Of a DNA stretch of 40,907 nucleotides, positions 27,080 to 35,203 are shown in pieces (the stretch's first letter is position 1; each line of letters opens with the position of its first letter). Source of the DNA: Bryobacterales bacterium (GTDB lineage: Bacteria; Acidobacteriota; Terriglobia; Bryobacterales; Bryobacteraceae); contig PMSX01000031.1 of NCBI GenBank assembly GCA_003167495.1, forward strand, positions 1 to 40,907, given 5' to 3'. A program made the translations under genes and the position numbers. Below the pieces are notes generated by a model that was not told the origin of the DNA, ran no database searches, and was given only the letters and a program-made list of their open reading frames with translations.

Positions 27080-29833
27080 ATGCACAAGTTTGCGTCGGTG
27101 GCCCGTACTGCGGGTATTTTGTTGTTTACCTGCGGCGGAGCACTGAATTTCGCTCAATCCACGGGCGGTAATTCGGGGACCCTGCGCGGCGTAGTGCAAG
27201 ATCCTTCGGGAGCATTGGTGGCGAAAGCCAGTATCCAGATCGAGAATCCGGTTTCACATTTCACGCAGACCGCTCAAAGCGACAACCAGGGAAGTTTCCA
27301 ATTCATAAATCTGCCGTTTAATAATTATCGTCTGGTGGTTTCTGCCCCTGGCTTTCAGTCTGAGATCGACCAGGTGGATATTCGTTCCTCGGTTCCAACG
27401 CAGGTGAAGATCAGTCTGAAATTGGGATCCACCGCAACGACCGTTGATGTCGTAGCGGAAGGCGGCGAGTTGGTGGAAACTGATTCCACTGCGCATACCG
27501 ACGTGGACCGTGGGCTGTTCGAAAAGCTGCCCTTGGAAAGCCCGACGTCTTCAATGAGCGCCTTAGTAACGAACTCGACGCCGGGTGTTTCGGCAGATTC
27601 AAACGGATTGTTTCACGGACTCGGCGACCACGCTTCGAACTCATTCTCGCTCGATGGCCAGCCGATCAGCGATCAGCAGAGCAAAGTGTTTTCGAATCAG
27701 ATTCCGCTTGAGGCCGTTCAATCATTAGAAGTGATTGAAGGCGCGCCGCCGGCCGAATATGGCGATAAGACAAGCCTGGTGATCGTAGCGACGACACGAT
27801 CGGGGCTTGGCGTAACTACACCGCACGGAGATATCAGCACGTCCTACGGCACGTTCGGAACTTCCAATCTCGGCTTAAACCTGGCGTACGGTGGGCAGAA
27901 ATGGGGCAACTTTATCTCGGCCAGTGGACTGAATACAGGCCGTTTTTTGGATGGGCCAGAGTTCCAGACTTTTCACGACCATGGCAACGAAGAAAATGTC
28001 TTTGACCGCGGGGACCTGGATGTGACTCCGGCCACGACATTGAGCCTTAACACGAGTTTTACCCGGTCGTGGTTCCAAACGCCAAACTCCTATGACGCGG
28101 AGAACGAAACGGCTTGGTCCGGCTTAGCTGTCGATAACGGAGGCCTAGGGCCAAACGGGCTTCCCGTGGGTTCAGCAGATCAGCGTTCGAAAATCACTAC
28201 CTTCAACGTAGCGCCCACAATTAACCATATGATCAATTCGACGACTGTGCTAACGGTGGGAGCCTTTATTCGGCAGGATCAATACAATTACTATCCGAGT
28301 GATAACCCATTCGCAGACTTTTCGCCGGGAGTGCAGACAGAGACTATTGGGCAGAACCGGCGCCTGACCAACGCAGGAGCACGCGCGTCACTTTCATATG
28401 TAAAAGGGATTCACAACCTCAAGATTGGCGCCGTTTACGAACAAACTTTTATCACTGAAAGGGACCGATTTGGAATTGTGGATCCAGCGTTCAATGCGCC
28501 TTGCCTGAACGCGGACGGCTCCGCCGACACGAACCCGGCCATTACGAACACCTCCGAGTGTTCGGGAGGTCTCGCAGCGAATCCAAACTATATCCCGATT
28601 CTTGCCTCGATTGACTTGACTCGCCCCAGCACAGCCACCGGACTCTATGGTTATTTTGGTCACTCGGACATAAAGGAGCTGGCGCTGTATATTCAAGACA
28701 CCATAACGATCAAGAATCTGACATTGAACCTGGGCTTGCGCGGAGATAAATACAACGGCATCACCAGCGCGGGCCAGGCCGAGCCACGTCTTGGTGTGGC
28801 GTACGATTTCAAACCGACCAATACAGTGTTGCGTGTTTCCTACGCGCGCACAATGGAGACCCCTTTCAATGAAAATCTGGTGCTGGCCAGCGAAGGCTGC
28901 ACCAATCCAGTGGTGAATGCCTTGGAGACCCTGGAGGAGGGCTATCCGTGCCTGACTTCGGCACTCAGTCCATCCACTCGCAACGAATATCACGTAGGGC
29001 TGCAACAGGCGTTCGGCCGTTATCTCGTAATCGATGCACAGTACATTTGGAAATACACGGACCGAGCTTTTGATTTTAGTGTTCTAGGCAACACGCCAAT
29101 CACTTATCCGATTGAGTGGTCAAAGTCGAAGATTCCAGGCTACACTATACGCGCCAGCCTGCCAAACTTTCATGGCCTCACTGCTTATGTTGTGATGTCC
29201 TCCGTGGCAGCGCGCTTCTTTGGGCCGCAGGTCGCCGGCATTGGTTCAACTCCCTCTTCAGTGGGAGACACATCGGTTTTCCGCATCGATCACGATGAAC
29301 GCTTTAACGAGACGACCCACATCCAATACCAGATTGGGAAGAGAGGGCCGTGGATCGGCTTTAACTGGCGTTACGACAGCGGTCAGGTAGCGGGCCCGTT
29401 GCCGTGCGCCGGTGGTGATTGCGCGAACGGGCCGAACGGGACTAACACAGTGGTGGATGTGTCGGAACTAACCCCGGATCAGCAATATGAAGCGGGGCTT
29501 GCCTGCGCCGGTGTAAAGGCGACTCCCACGACGCCTATTAGTCCGAATAACCTTTGCCCCGCTTCTGAGTACACATCCAACTTGGTGAGTATTCCAGCCG
29601 CCGGCACTGAGAACAACGACCACAATCCTCCGCGCATCGCGCCGCGCAATCTGTTTGACCTAGCCGTGGGACATGACAACTTATTCAAGGGCGATAAGTA
29701 CAAATGGAGCGCCCGCCTTACGGTCGTCAATTTATTAGATAAAGAGGCACTGTACAACTTCCTCTCTACGTTTAGCGGAACACACTATGTCACGCCGCGG
29801 ACGCTGACGGCAACTATCGGCTTCCATTTTTAG
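27080..29833 (+). CDS. Oar-like TonB-dependent receptor, copy 2
   Basis: This 917-residue protein is a paralogue of the receptor at 23261-26053, with the same order of signal peptide (to NFAQ), carboxypeptidase-regulatory domain (LRGVVQDPSGALVAKASI), plug (FHGLGDHASNSFSLDGQPI is identical in both) and barrel ending in ATIGFHF. Long stretches such as SDQYNYYPS-like and TPNSYDA blocks are shared, while the N-terminal domain and one external loop (about 470-535) differ most, suggesting similar but not identical ligands. TAAAAT at 27068-27073 lies six bases before the ATG and there is no Shine-Dalgarno sequence. It follows the LytTR regulator after a 99-base gap with a probable LytTR operator. 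The esterase fusion gene follows 53 bases downstream. Confidence 0.92.
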   Translation: MHKFASVARTAGILLFTCGGALNFAQSTGGNSGTLRGVVQDPSGALVAKASIQIENPVSHFTQTAQSDNQGSFQFINLPFNNYRLVVSAPGFQSEIDQVDIRSSVPTQVKISLKLGSTATTVDVVAEGGELVETDSTAHTDVDRGLFEKLPLESPTSSMSALVTNSTPGVSADSNGLFHGLGDHASNSFSLDGQPISDQQSKVFSNQIPLEAVQSLEVIEGAPPAEYGDKTSLVIVATTRSGLGVTTPHGDISTSYGTFGTSNLGLNLAYGGQKWGNFISASGLNTGRFLDGPEFQTFHDHGNEENVFDRGDLDVTPATTLSLNTSFTRSWFQTPNSYDAENETAWSGLAVDNGGLGPNGLPVGSADQRSKITTFNVAPTINHMINSTTVLTVGAFIRQDQYNYYPSDNPFADFSPGVQTETIGQNRRLTNAGARASLSYVKGIHNLKIGAVYEQTFITERDRFGIVDPAFNAPCLNADGSADTNPAITNTSECSGGLAANPNYIPILASIDLTRPSTATGLYGYFGHSDIKELALYIQDTITIKNLTLNLGLRGDKYNGITSAGQAEPRLGVAYDFKPTNTVLRVSYARTMETPFNENLVLASEGCTNPVVNALETLEEGYPCLTSALSPSTRNEYHVGLQQAFGRYLVIDAQYIWKYTDRAFDFSVLGNTPITYPIEWSKSKIPGYTIRASLPNFHGLTAYVVMSSVAARFFGPQVAGIGSTPSSVGDTSVFRIDHDERFNETTHIQYQIGKRGPWIGFNWRYDSGQVAGPLPCAGGDCANGPNGTNTVVDVSELTPDQQYEAGLACAGVKATPTTPISPNNLCPASEYTSNLVSIPAAGTENNDHNPPRIAPRNLFDLAVGHDNLFKGDKYKWSARLTVVNLLDKEALYNFLSTFSGTHYVTPRTLTATIGFHF

Positions 29834-29886
29834 ATAAGTTCTCTTTGGACACGGCCCAGAACACCTGCGGGTATTCTGGGACTGCC

Positions 29887-31713
29887 ATGTCTCATCTCCG
29901 TCGCTCTTACTTGTTGCCCGCGCTTCTTCTCACGGGCCTTGGGACTGTAGTCCCGCAAGCACTCTCTCCGCTAGATTCAAGTGCGCTGGTGGCCAAAATC
30001 CAGGCCGAACTCGAAGGTCCTTTCCCTCCCATAGAAGGCAAGTTCGATGCCGATGTTCCACATGGCGAGTTCATTCAAGGCATAATCACTGATTCGAAAA
30101 TTTTTCCAGGAACGGAAAATGGTTTTCAAGTTTACGTGCCCGCTCAGTACGATCCGGCCAAGCCGGCCTGCCTCTTGGTGAAGCTCGATGGCTTAGGCTC
30201 TTTTGAGGGTACGGTGCTCGACAATCTCATTGCTCACAAAGAAGTGCCGGTGATGATCGGCGTAGGCATTGTTCCGGGAACAATTTGGAAGGACCCGGTC
30301 GGAACGCCAAAACGGCAAGCTTTGCGCTTCAATCGATCTTACGAGTTTGATAGCGTGAACAATCATTTTCCGGTATATGTACTCAACGAACTGCTGCCGG
30401 CGGTGGAGAAGTTGAGCACGCGCGATGGTCGAATCATCAAGATTTCACCTAACGGCAACGACCATGCGGCTACGGGCGGCAGCACAGGCGGTATTGGTTC
30501 CTTCACGCTGGCTTGGCAACGCCCCGACCAATTCAGCCGCGTCTACTCCGTGATAGGAACGTTCGTTTCCATGCGCGGTGGCCGCGAATACCCAGCGCTC
30601 ATCCGCAAAACCAATCCGAAGCCGATTCGCATTTTCCTGGAGGACGGCTCAGCGGACGCATGGAATCCGCTATTTGGTTCCTGGTACGATGCCAATCTGA
30701 ATTTGGAATCCGCTCTGACGTTTGCGGGCTATGACGTTGCTCACGCTTGGGGCAGTCACGGGCATGACGGTCGACCAGGGCAAGTGATTTTTCCCGACGT
30801 GATGCGCTGGCTTTGGCGCGACTATCCGGAACCCGTCAAGAGTGGGGTGTCGCAAAATAGCACGCTCAAAGAGGTGACCTTGCCGGAGGAGGGTTGGCAG
30901 CGCATCACCCAAAGCTTTCAGGGAGGAAGCGGGCTAGCCGCTGATGCGAAGGGCGACGTCTACCTAAGCGACTCGGAGGCTGTTTATCGCGTTGCGGGCG
31001 ACGCAACGCCGACCGTGTTCGCCAAACATAGATGGGAGATTGCGGGCGAAGCGTTTGGTCCCGACGGACTCTTATATTGCGTCGCGCCGATGGCGAAGAA
31101 AATTATCGCTCTTAATCAGGAGGGCAAGGGCCGGACAGTTGCCGAAGGCATTACGGGCCGCGGCATCGTCGTCACGCACGATGGCGCCCTGTATGTGAGC
31201 GAGCCGGGCGCGCACAGTGACATGCCGAGCCGGCTGTGGCGGATTAAAGGTGGCGACAAAAGGGTGGTAGACAAGGGATTACTCTCCGCTTCGGGAGTCG
31301 CCTTTTCGCCCGATGGCTTACTGTTCTACGCTGCCGAAAAAAGCACGCAATGGATTTACAGTTATATAGTTCAGCCTGACGGCCTTTTCAGAGATAAACA
31401 GCAGTACTACTGGCTGCACATGACAGACATCCCAAATGACAGTGGTGCGGAGGATCTGGCTGTCGACACGCACGGCAATCTCTACGCGGCCACGCGCATG
31501 GGCATCCAAATCTGCGATCAAAACGGCCGCGTGCGTGCGATCCTGCCGCTGCCCACACCCTGCGGACCCGTGCGGAGTCTCTGCTTTGGCGGGGAACATT
31601 TTGACGTGCTTTACGTCACCGACGGAACGCAGGTTTTCCGGCGCAGGCTCAAAGTGCGCGGCTTTGCGCCGTGGGGGCCCGCAGTGACAGTTGCCAGCCA
31701 GGGCGCCGGTTGA
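29887..31713 (+). CDS. Secreted esterase (Esterase_D type) fused to SMP-30/gluconolactonase-like propeller
   Basis: This 608-residue protein has a signal peptide (SYLLPALLLTGLGTVVPQA), then an alpha/beta-hydrolase of the enterochelin-esterase/Esterase_D type at about 45-310: NGFQVYVPAQYDP, LVKLDGLGSF, the nucleophile elbow GGSTGG with Ser199, an acid in LEDGSADAW and a His in WGSHGHDG. The second half (about 330-600) is a six-bladed SMP-30/lactonase-like propeller (GLAADAKGDVYLSD, EAFGPDGLLYCVAP, GVAFSPDGLLFYAAE, DLAVDTHGNLYAATRMG). Esterase plus lactonase-like propeller suggests cleavage of ester- or lactone-bearing molecules, perhaps the ligand of the neighbouring receptors. The open frame reaches a TTG at 29845; the ATG at 29887 is preferred because it starts directly before the signal peptide. 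Confidence 0.87.
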   Translation: MSHLRRSYLLPALLLTGLGTVVPQALSPLDSSALVAKIQAELEGPFPPIEGKFDADVPHGEFIQGIITDSKIFPGTENGFQVYVPAQYDPAKPACLLVKLDGLGSFEGTVLDNLIAHKEVPVMIGVGIVPGTIWKDPVGTPKRQALRFNRSYEFDSVNNHFPVYVLNELLPAVEKLSTRDGRIIKISPNGNDHAATGGSTGGIGSFTLAWQRPDQFSRVYSVIGTFVSMRGGREYPALIRKTNPKPIRIFLEDGSADAWNPLFGSWYDANLNLESALTFAGYDVAHAWGSHGHDGRPGQVIFPDVMRWLWRDYPEPVKSGVSQNSTLKEVTLPEEGWQRITQSFQGGSGLAADAKGDVYLSDSEAVYRVAGDATPTVFAKHRWEIAGEAFGPDGLLYCVAPMAKKIIALNQEGKGRTVAEGITGRGIVVTHDGALYVSEPGAHSDMPSRLWRIKGGDKRVVDKGLLSASGVAFSPDGLLFYAAEKSTQWIYSYIVQPDGLFRDKQQYYWLHMTDIPNDSGAEDLAVDTHGNLYAATRMGIQICDQNGRVRAILPLPTPCGPVRSLCFGGEHFDVLYVTDGTQVFRRRLKVRGFAPWGPAVTVASQGAG

Positions 31714-31804
31714 TGGCGATTTTTGGCCGGTAGAATCTGAATTTGTTGGAATAAAGCCAGTGACAGTCACGGCCTTTCCACCAATCGATATCTCAACCAA
31801 ATTG

Positions 31805-31820
31805 GCGATTACGCGATTAC
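31805..31820. repeat. 8-bp tandem duplication causing a frameshift
   Basis: GCGATTAC occurs twice in tandem (31805-31812, 31813-31820). Deleting one copy restores the reading frame of the MgtC/DUF4010 gene through the conserved segment KLAITIGIGMLVGLERE. Confidence 0.85.
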
Positions 31821-32536
31821 CATCGGGATCGGCATGTTGGTCGGCCTGGAGCGCGAGTGCTCCCAAAAAGACTTGGGCACGCGAACGTTCACCATCGTCG
31901 CCATGGCGGGTACGCTCAGCGTCCTAGCAGCGCCAGAGGCGGCTTATGTCACGTTCGCCGGCGTCCTGCTCATTATCCTGCTGGCTGGATTGCGTAACGT
32001 GCATGAAGGCAAAGCCATAGAAACGACCACGTCAGCCGCTGTGATCGCAACATTTGTGATGGGCATTTTTGGTTGGGCAAGGGCATCACTATACGCCCAT
32101 TGCTTCGGCCATCCTCATGACGGCGCTTCTGTCGCTCAAGCCGGCGCTCACCCATTTTGACGGAGAGTTGCAAGTCGCCGAGGTACGAAGTGCCGTTCTG
32201 CTCGGCCTGCTTGCCTTTGTAATCTACCCGATATTGCCGGATCATCCAATAGATCCCTGGCATTTGATTAATCCGCGTGAGGCTTGGCTCACTGTGGTGG
32301 TAATCGCCGTCCTCGGGTTCACTAATTACGTCCTTCTTAAGTTGTATAGTTCGCGCGGACTTTACTACTCAGCCGTTCTCGGTGGCATGGTCAACAGCAC
32401 AGCCACCATCGCCGAGTTGTCAGGTCTACTCGCTGGCCGGGCCGAGAACGAAAGCGTCATGGCGCTCGCCATCACCATCGACTTCCTCACCATTGTTGCG
32501 ATGTTTATTCGCAACCTGCTGATTCTTGGAATTTTT

Positions 32537-32546
32537 GCGCGCGCGC
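32537..32546. repeat. (GC)5 dinucleotide tract at a frameshift
   Basis: Five GC units; loss of one unit (2 bp) would restore the frame of the DUF4010 gene (FARAAVPIAIAP). Such tracts are prone to strand slippage. Confidence 0.7.
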
Positions 32547-33086
32547 CGCCGTACCCATCGCCATCGCACCGTTGACGATCATGAGCTTGGGGGCCCTCGC
32601 TTGCATATGGCAACAGAGAAAACACAGTCAGGGCCAAATTGGCGATGTGCGGCTGTCATCGCCCCTTTCGCTATCGAAAGTACTTAAATTCGGCTTGATC
32701 TTCTTAGTTATAGAAGTAATGGGAAACGCCGGGCAACGTTATTTTGGGCATTTGGGGTTTCTGTTGGTAAGCGTAATCGGTGGCTTGGTGTCGAGCGCCA
32801 GCACAGCCGGCGCCGCTGCGACCCTCGCCGCAAACGGAAAGATCACGGCAACGACAGCGGGGCTTGCGACTGTACTGACATCCATGGCGAGCGCGCTTTC
32901 AAACTTACCTTTCCTGCATCAACAGATCAAGCAGTGGACCATCATCAGGCGGTTGACTTTACTTTCACTCGGCATTGTTGCCGCCGGCGCGATCGCCATG
33001 TTGATCTCCAGCGAGTTCCTCCCTGACTAAGTACACCGCTCCTGAATTCGCATACCAAGGCTTATTTGTCATACACTGTTGGGTAA

Positions 33087-33464
33087 ATGAATAAGCCCGA
33101 TTCTCTTGGCCAGTTTGAGCAGTTGGTTCTCACCGCCATCTTGACGGTGCACGAGGATTCATATGGCGTGACGATTCATTCCAAAGTGCAGGAATTGGCG
33201 CGCCCGAGGTCAGTCTCGCTCGGAGCCGTTTATGTGACGCTCGACAGGCTGGAAGACAAGGGCCTTGTGGCGTCGTGGCTGTCAGAGCCCATGCCGGAAC
33301 GCGGCGGCCGGGCGAAGCGCTGTTATCGCCTGGAAGCTCTCGGTGAACGCGCGCTGCAAGAGTCGGCCGTCACCGCAAAGCGAATCTGGGATGGCATCGC
33401 GGAAGCGTGGGGCAAGGAGTGGGCCAAAGAGTGGGGCAAGCAATGGGGGAAGGAGGCGAAGTGA
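33087..33464 (+). CDS. PadR family transcriptional regulator with C-terminal WGKE repeat
   Basis: This 125-residue regulator has the PadR winged helix (FEQLVLTAILTVHEDSYGVTI, VSLGAVYVTLDRLEDKGLVASW, RAKRCYRLEALGERALQES). Family members usually repress membrane-transport operons and respond to small phenolic or amphiphilic molecules. The C-terminus is unusual: four consecutive W-[GA]-K-[EQ] tetrapeptides (residues 108-123). In Acidobacteriota PadR genes are commonly paired with an ADOP-type permease gene; here the stop overlaps (TGATG) the start of a membrane protein gene with the N-terminal permease-prefix motif but without the FtsX domain. No Shine-Dalgarno sequence precedes the ATG. Confidence 0.9.
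   Translation: MNKPDSLGQFEQLVLTAILTVHEDSYGVTIHSKVQELARPRSVSLGAVYVTLDRLEDKGLVASWLSEPMPERGGRAKRCYRLEALGERALQESAVTAKRIWDGIAEAWGKEWAKEWGKQWGKEAK
33408..33455 (+). repeat. Four 12-bp coding repeats (W-G-K-E)
   Basis: Units at 33408-33419, 33420-33431, 33432-33443 and 33444-33455 encode WGKE, WAKE, WGKQ and WGKE. Consensus TGGGGCAAGGAG with one to four differences per unit, so it arose by tandem duplication at the end of the PadR gene. Confidence 0.8.
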
Positions 33465-34225
33465 TGCACTCGCTTCCGCCGAAGACGGTTGAGAGAATCG
33501 TCGGCGTTCTCATTCCCCCGGCATGTCGCGAAGAAGTACTGGGAGATTTGTACGAGCGGTGCACTTCATCAGGCCAGTACGTTGTAGAAGCATTGTTTGT
33601 GGTGCCCATGGTCATCATGAGCAGGATACGCCGTACCGCGGACTCGCAGGTTCTGCTTATGCAGGGGTTCGTTCTCTACGTCTCTTATACCGGAGCGGCT
33701 TGGTTGCAGAACAGAGCGTTTCTGAACGAGAACCTTGGGCTTCCAAGGCTCGCCGGGCCTTGTGCAATCGTGCTGGCTGGCGTGATATTGGAGGATGCCT
33801 ACGCCATGCCCGGTAAAACATCATCGCCGCTCAAGCCAGTACGCGGATTGGTGCTCGGCTTCGCGGGCGCGTACGTGATGCAGGGGGTGCTCACGGCCAT
33901 GCATCAATCGGAACTGGCCTTGCCGCCCCGGATCATGCTTTTTGGGAGCGCGGTGTGCCTGCTCTTCGCTTCTGCGCTACGACTCCTGTTTCCGCCGGTC
34001 ACGGACAGGCCAATTGGGGCGAACGGCCCAGCTTTCTGGCTGAAGCAGGCGGGAACAGAGCCGTCGGGGGCTCACAGAACCGCTAGCGGCGCCATCAAAC
34101 GCTTTGCCCCTTTCGTGGCGGTGGCGTTGCTCGCGCTTTTGACGGGTGGCCCGTCGCCGCTGTATCACATATCGCTTGTCGCACTAATCTTCCTGTTTTT
34201 TCTCGGCTTCAATAGGAGGGGCTAG
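33464..34225 (+). CDS. Membrane protein with permease-prefix-like N-terminus
   Basis: This 253-residue protein begins inside the stop codon of the PadR gene (TGATG). Residues 1-45 contain PPKTVERIVGVLIPPACREEVLGDLYERC, which resembles the prefix found before ADOP-type macrolide-export permeases ('REEVLGDLxE'). About six hydrophobic segments follow (for example VVEALFVVPMVIMSRI, GFVLYVSYTGAAWL, LAGPCAIVLAGVIL, the last FAPFVAVALLALLT and ISLVALIFLFFLGF), but there is no FtsX or MacB extracytoplasmic domain. It may be a regulator-coupled membrane protein descended from the permease prefix. The start at 33464 is preferred over an upstream one in the same frame, which would overlap the PadR gene by 58 bases. 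Function unknown. Confidence 0.75.
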   Translation: MHSLPPKTVERIVGVLIPPACREEVLGDLYERCTSSGQYVVEALFVVPMVIMSRIRRTADSQVLLMQGFVLYVSYTGAAWLQNRAFLNENLGLPRLAGPCAIVLAGVILEDAYAMPGKTSSPLKPVRGLVLGFAGAYVMQGVLTAMHQSELALPPRIMLFGSAVCLLFASALRLLFPPVTDRPIGANGPAFWLKQAGTEPSGAHRTASGAIKRFAPFVAVALLALLTGGPSPLYHISLVALIFLFFLGFNRRG

Positions 34226-34260
34226 TCAGTTGAAAGCGAGAATCGATCACCAAGTAGAGA

Positions 34261-35172
34261 ATGAACGGAAGCATTGCCGGAAGATACAATAGAAATTACG
34301 GCGAATCTATAAAAATGGCAGAGCAAATTAAAGACAAAAAAGCGGAAGAAACGGTCACAGGCAGCGAACCGAAAGAACCACCACGCAATAGTATCGCAGA
34401 ATGGGCGGTCACTATCCTATTGCTGTTGTTTGGAACCACGACGCTGGTACAGGCGTTCGTCATTCCGACGGGATCGATGGAAGACACGTTGCTGATTGGC
34501 GACCATTTGCTGGTTGATAAGCTGGCGTACGCGCCGAGCGGCAGCTTTAGCAAATATATTCTGCCTTACGAGCAGCCGAAACACGGCGACATTATTGTGT
34601 TCCGCTTTCCGGGCGATCTTTCCAACACGTTCGTCAAGCGGGTGATCGGCGTGCCGGGAGACCATTTGCGGATGGTGAGGCGAGACCTCTACCGCAACGG
34701 CGTTAAGCTCAATGAGCCATATGTTTTCCACAAGATTGAAAGCTACGACGAATACCGCGACAACTTCCCTGGCGAGCCTTCGCCGTTCCAGCAATCGACA
34801 GCACTCGCGGCGGAATTGCAGCGCCGAATGCTGGCTGAGAACGTGGTGAACGGCGAGATTGTGGTGCCAAAGGATTGCTACTTCGCGATGGGGGACAATC
34901 GCGACAACTCGCTCGATAGCCGCTACTGGGGGTTTGTGCCGCGCGAAAACATTATTGGCAAGCCGATCGTTATTTATTGGTCGTACAAAGCGACAACGGA
35001 TGATTTGGCGGGATCGAGCGTAGGTTCGCTGGTTTCGCATGGCGTGGATCTGGCGCAGCATTTCTTTTCACGGACGCGTTGGAGCCGCACCCTGAACTTG
35101 ATTCACGGCTTCCCGGATTCGCAGTTACCGAACCACGAACTGCCTGTAAACCGAGGCAATCCGAATCCGTAG
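34261..35172 (+). CDS. lepB: Signal peptidase I
   Basis: This 303-residue type I signal peptidase removes signal peptides from exported proteins at the outer face of the inner membrane. One membrane helix (WAVTILLLLFGTTTLVQAFV) precedes the catalytic Ser72 in IPTGSMEDTLLIGDHLLV; the catalytic base Lys126 is in NTFVKRVIGVPGD; box E is GDNRDNSLDSRYWGFVP. Between K126 and box E lies an insertion of about 60 residues, and an extra C-terminal tail of about 50 residues follows the last conserved strand. The start is uncertain: ATG 34261 gives an 18-residue basic leader, ATG 34315 (MAEQIKDKKAEE) gives the usual length of a short cytoplasmic tail. It precedes the manC-like gene by 31 bases on the same strand. 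Confidence 0.93.
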   Translation: MNGSIAGRYNRNYGESIKMAEQIKDKKAEETVTGSEPKEPPRNSIAEWAVTILLLLFGTTTLVQAFVIPTGSMEDTLLIGDHLLVDKLAYAPSGSFSKYILPYEQPKHGDIIVFRFPGDLSNTFVKRVIGVPGDHLRMVRRDLYRNGVKLNEPYVFHKIESYDEYRDNFPGEPSPFQQSTALAAELQRRMLAENVVNGEIVVPKDCYFAMGDNRDNSLDSRYWGFVPRENIIGKPIVIYWSYKATTDDLAGSSVGSLVSHGVDLAQHFFSRTRWSRTLNLIHGFPDSQLPNHELPVNRGNPNP

Positions 35173-35203
35173 AGCGCCCACCCAGCGGCGCAACAATTTC
35201 CCT

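Larger units (their letters stand above)
31760..33030 (+). pseudogene. MgtC/SapB-DUF4010 membrane protein, broken by three frameshifts
   Basis: Three frame changes interrupt one protein of about 420 residues. Start GTG 31760 reads VTVTAFPPIDISTKLAIT; removing one copy of an 8-bp tandem duplication (31805-31820) joins it to IGIGMLVGLERE, the MgtC/SapB signature. A second change near 32066-32072 (TTTTTGG, one base too many) joins FVMGIF to VGQGHHYTPIASAILMTALL. A third at the (GC)5 tract 32537-32546 (two bases too many) joins ILGIFARA to AVPIAIAPLTIMSLGAL. The rest is the DUF4010 half (GNAGQRYFGHLGFLLVSVIGG, SSASTAGAAATLAANGKI). Family members are polytopic inner-membrane proteins of unclear, possibly magnesium- or ion-related, function. 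As drawn no full protein can be made. Either decay, phase variation, or sequence error. Confidence 0.8.

Noticed and set aside
28394..29005. Minus-strand open frame of 203 codons inside the second receptor gene
   Set aside because: Antisense to a conserved barrel region; a similar frame occurs antisense in the first receptor (25016-25402), as expected from shared sequence.
34417..35061. Minus-strand open frame of 214 codons opposite lepB
   Set aside because: lepB has all catalytic motifs; the antisense product is Arg/His-rich with no family features.
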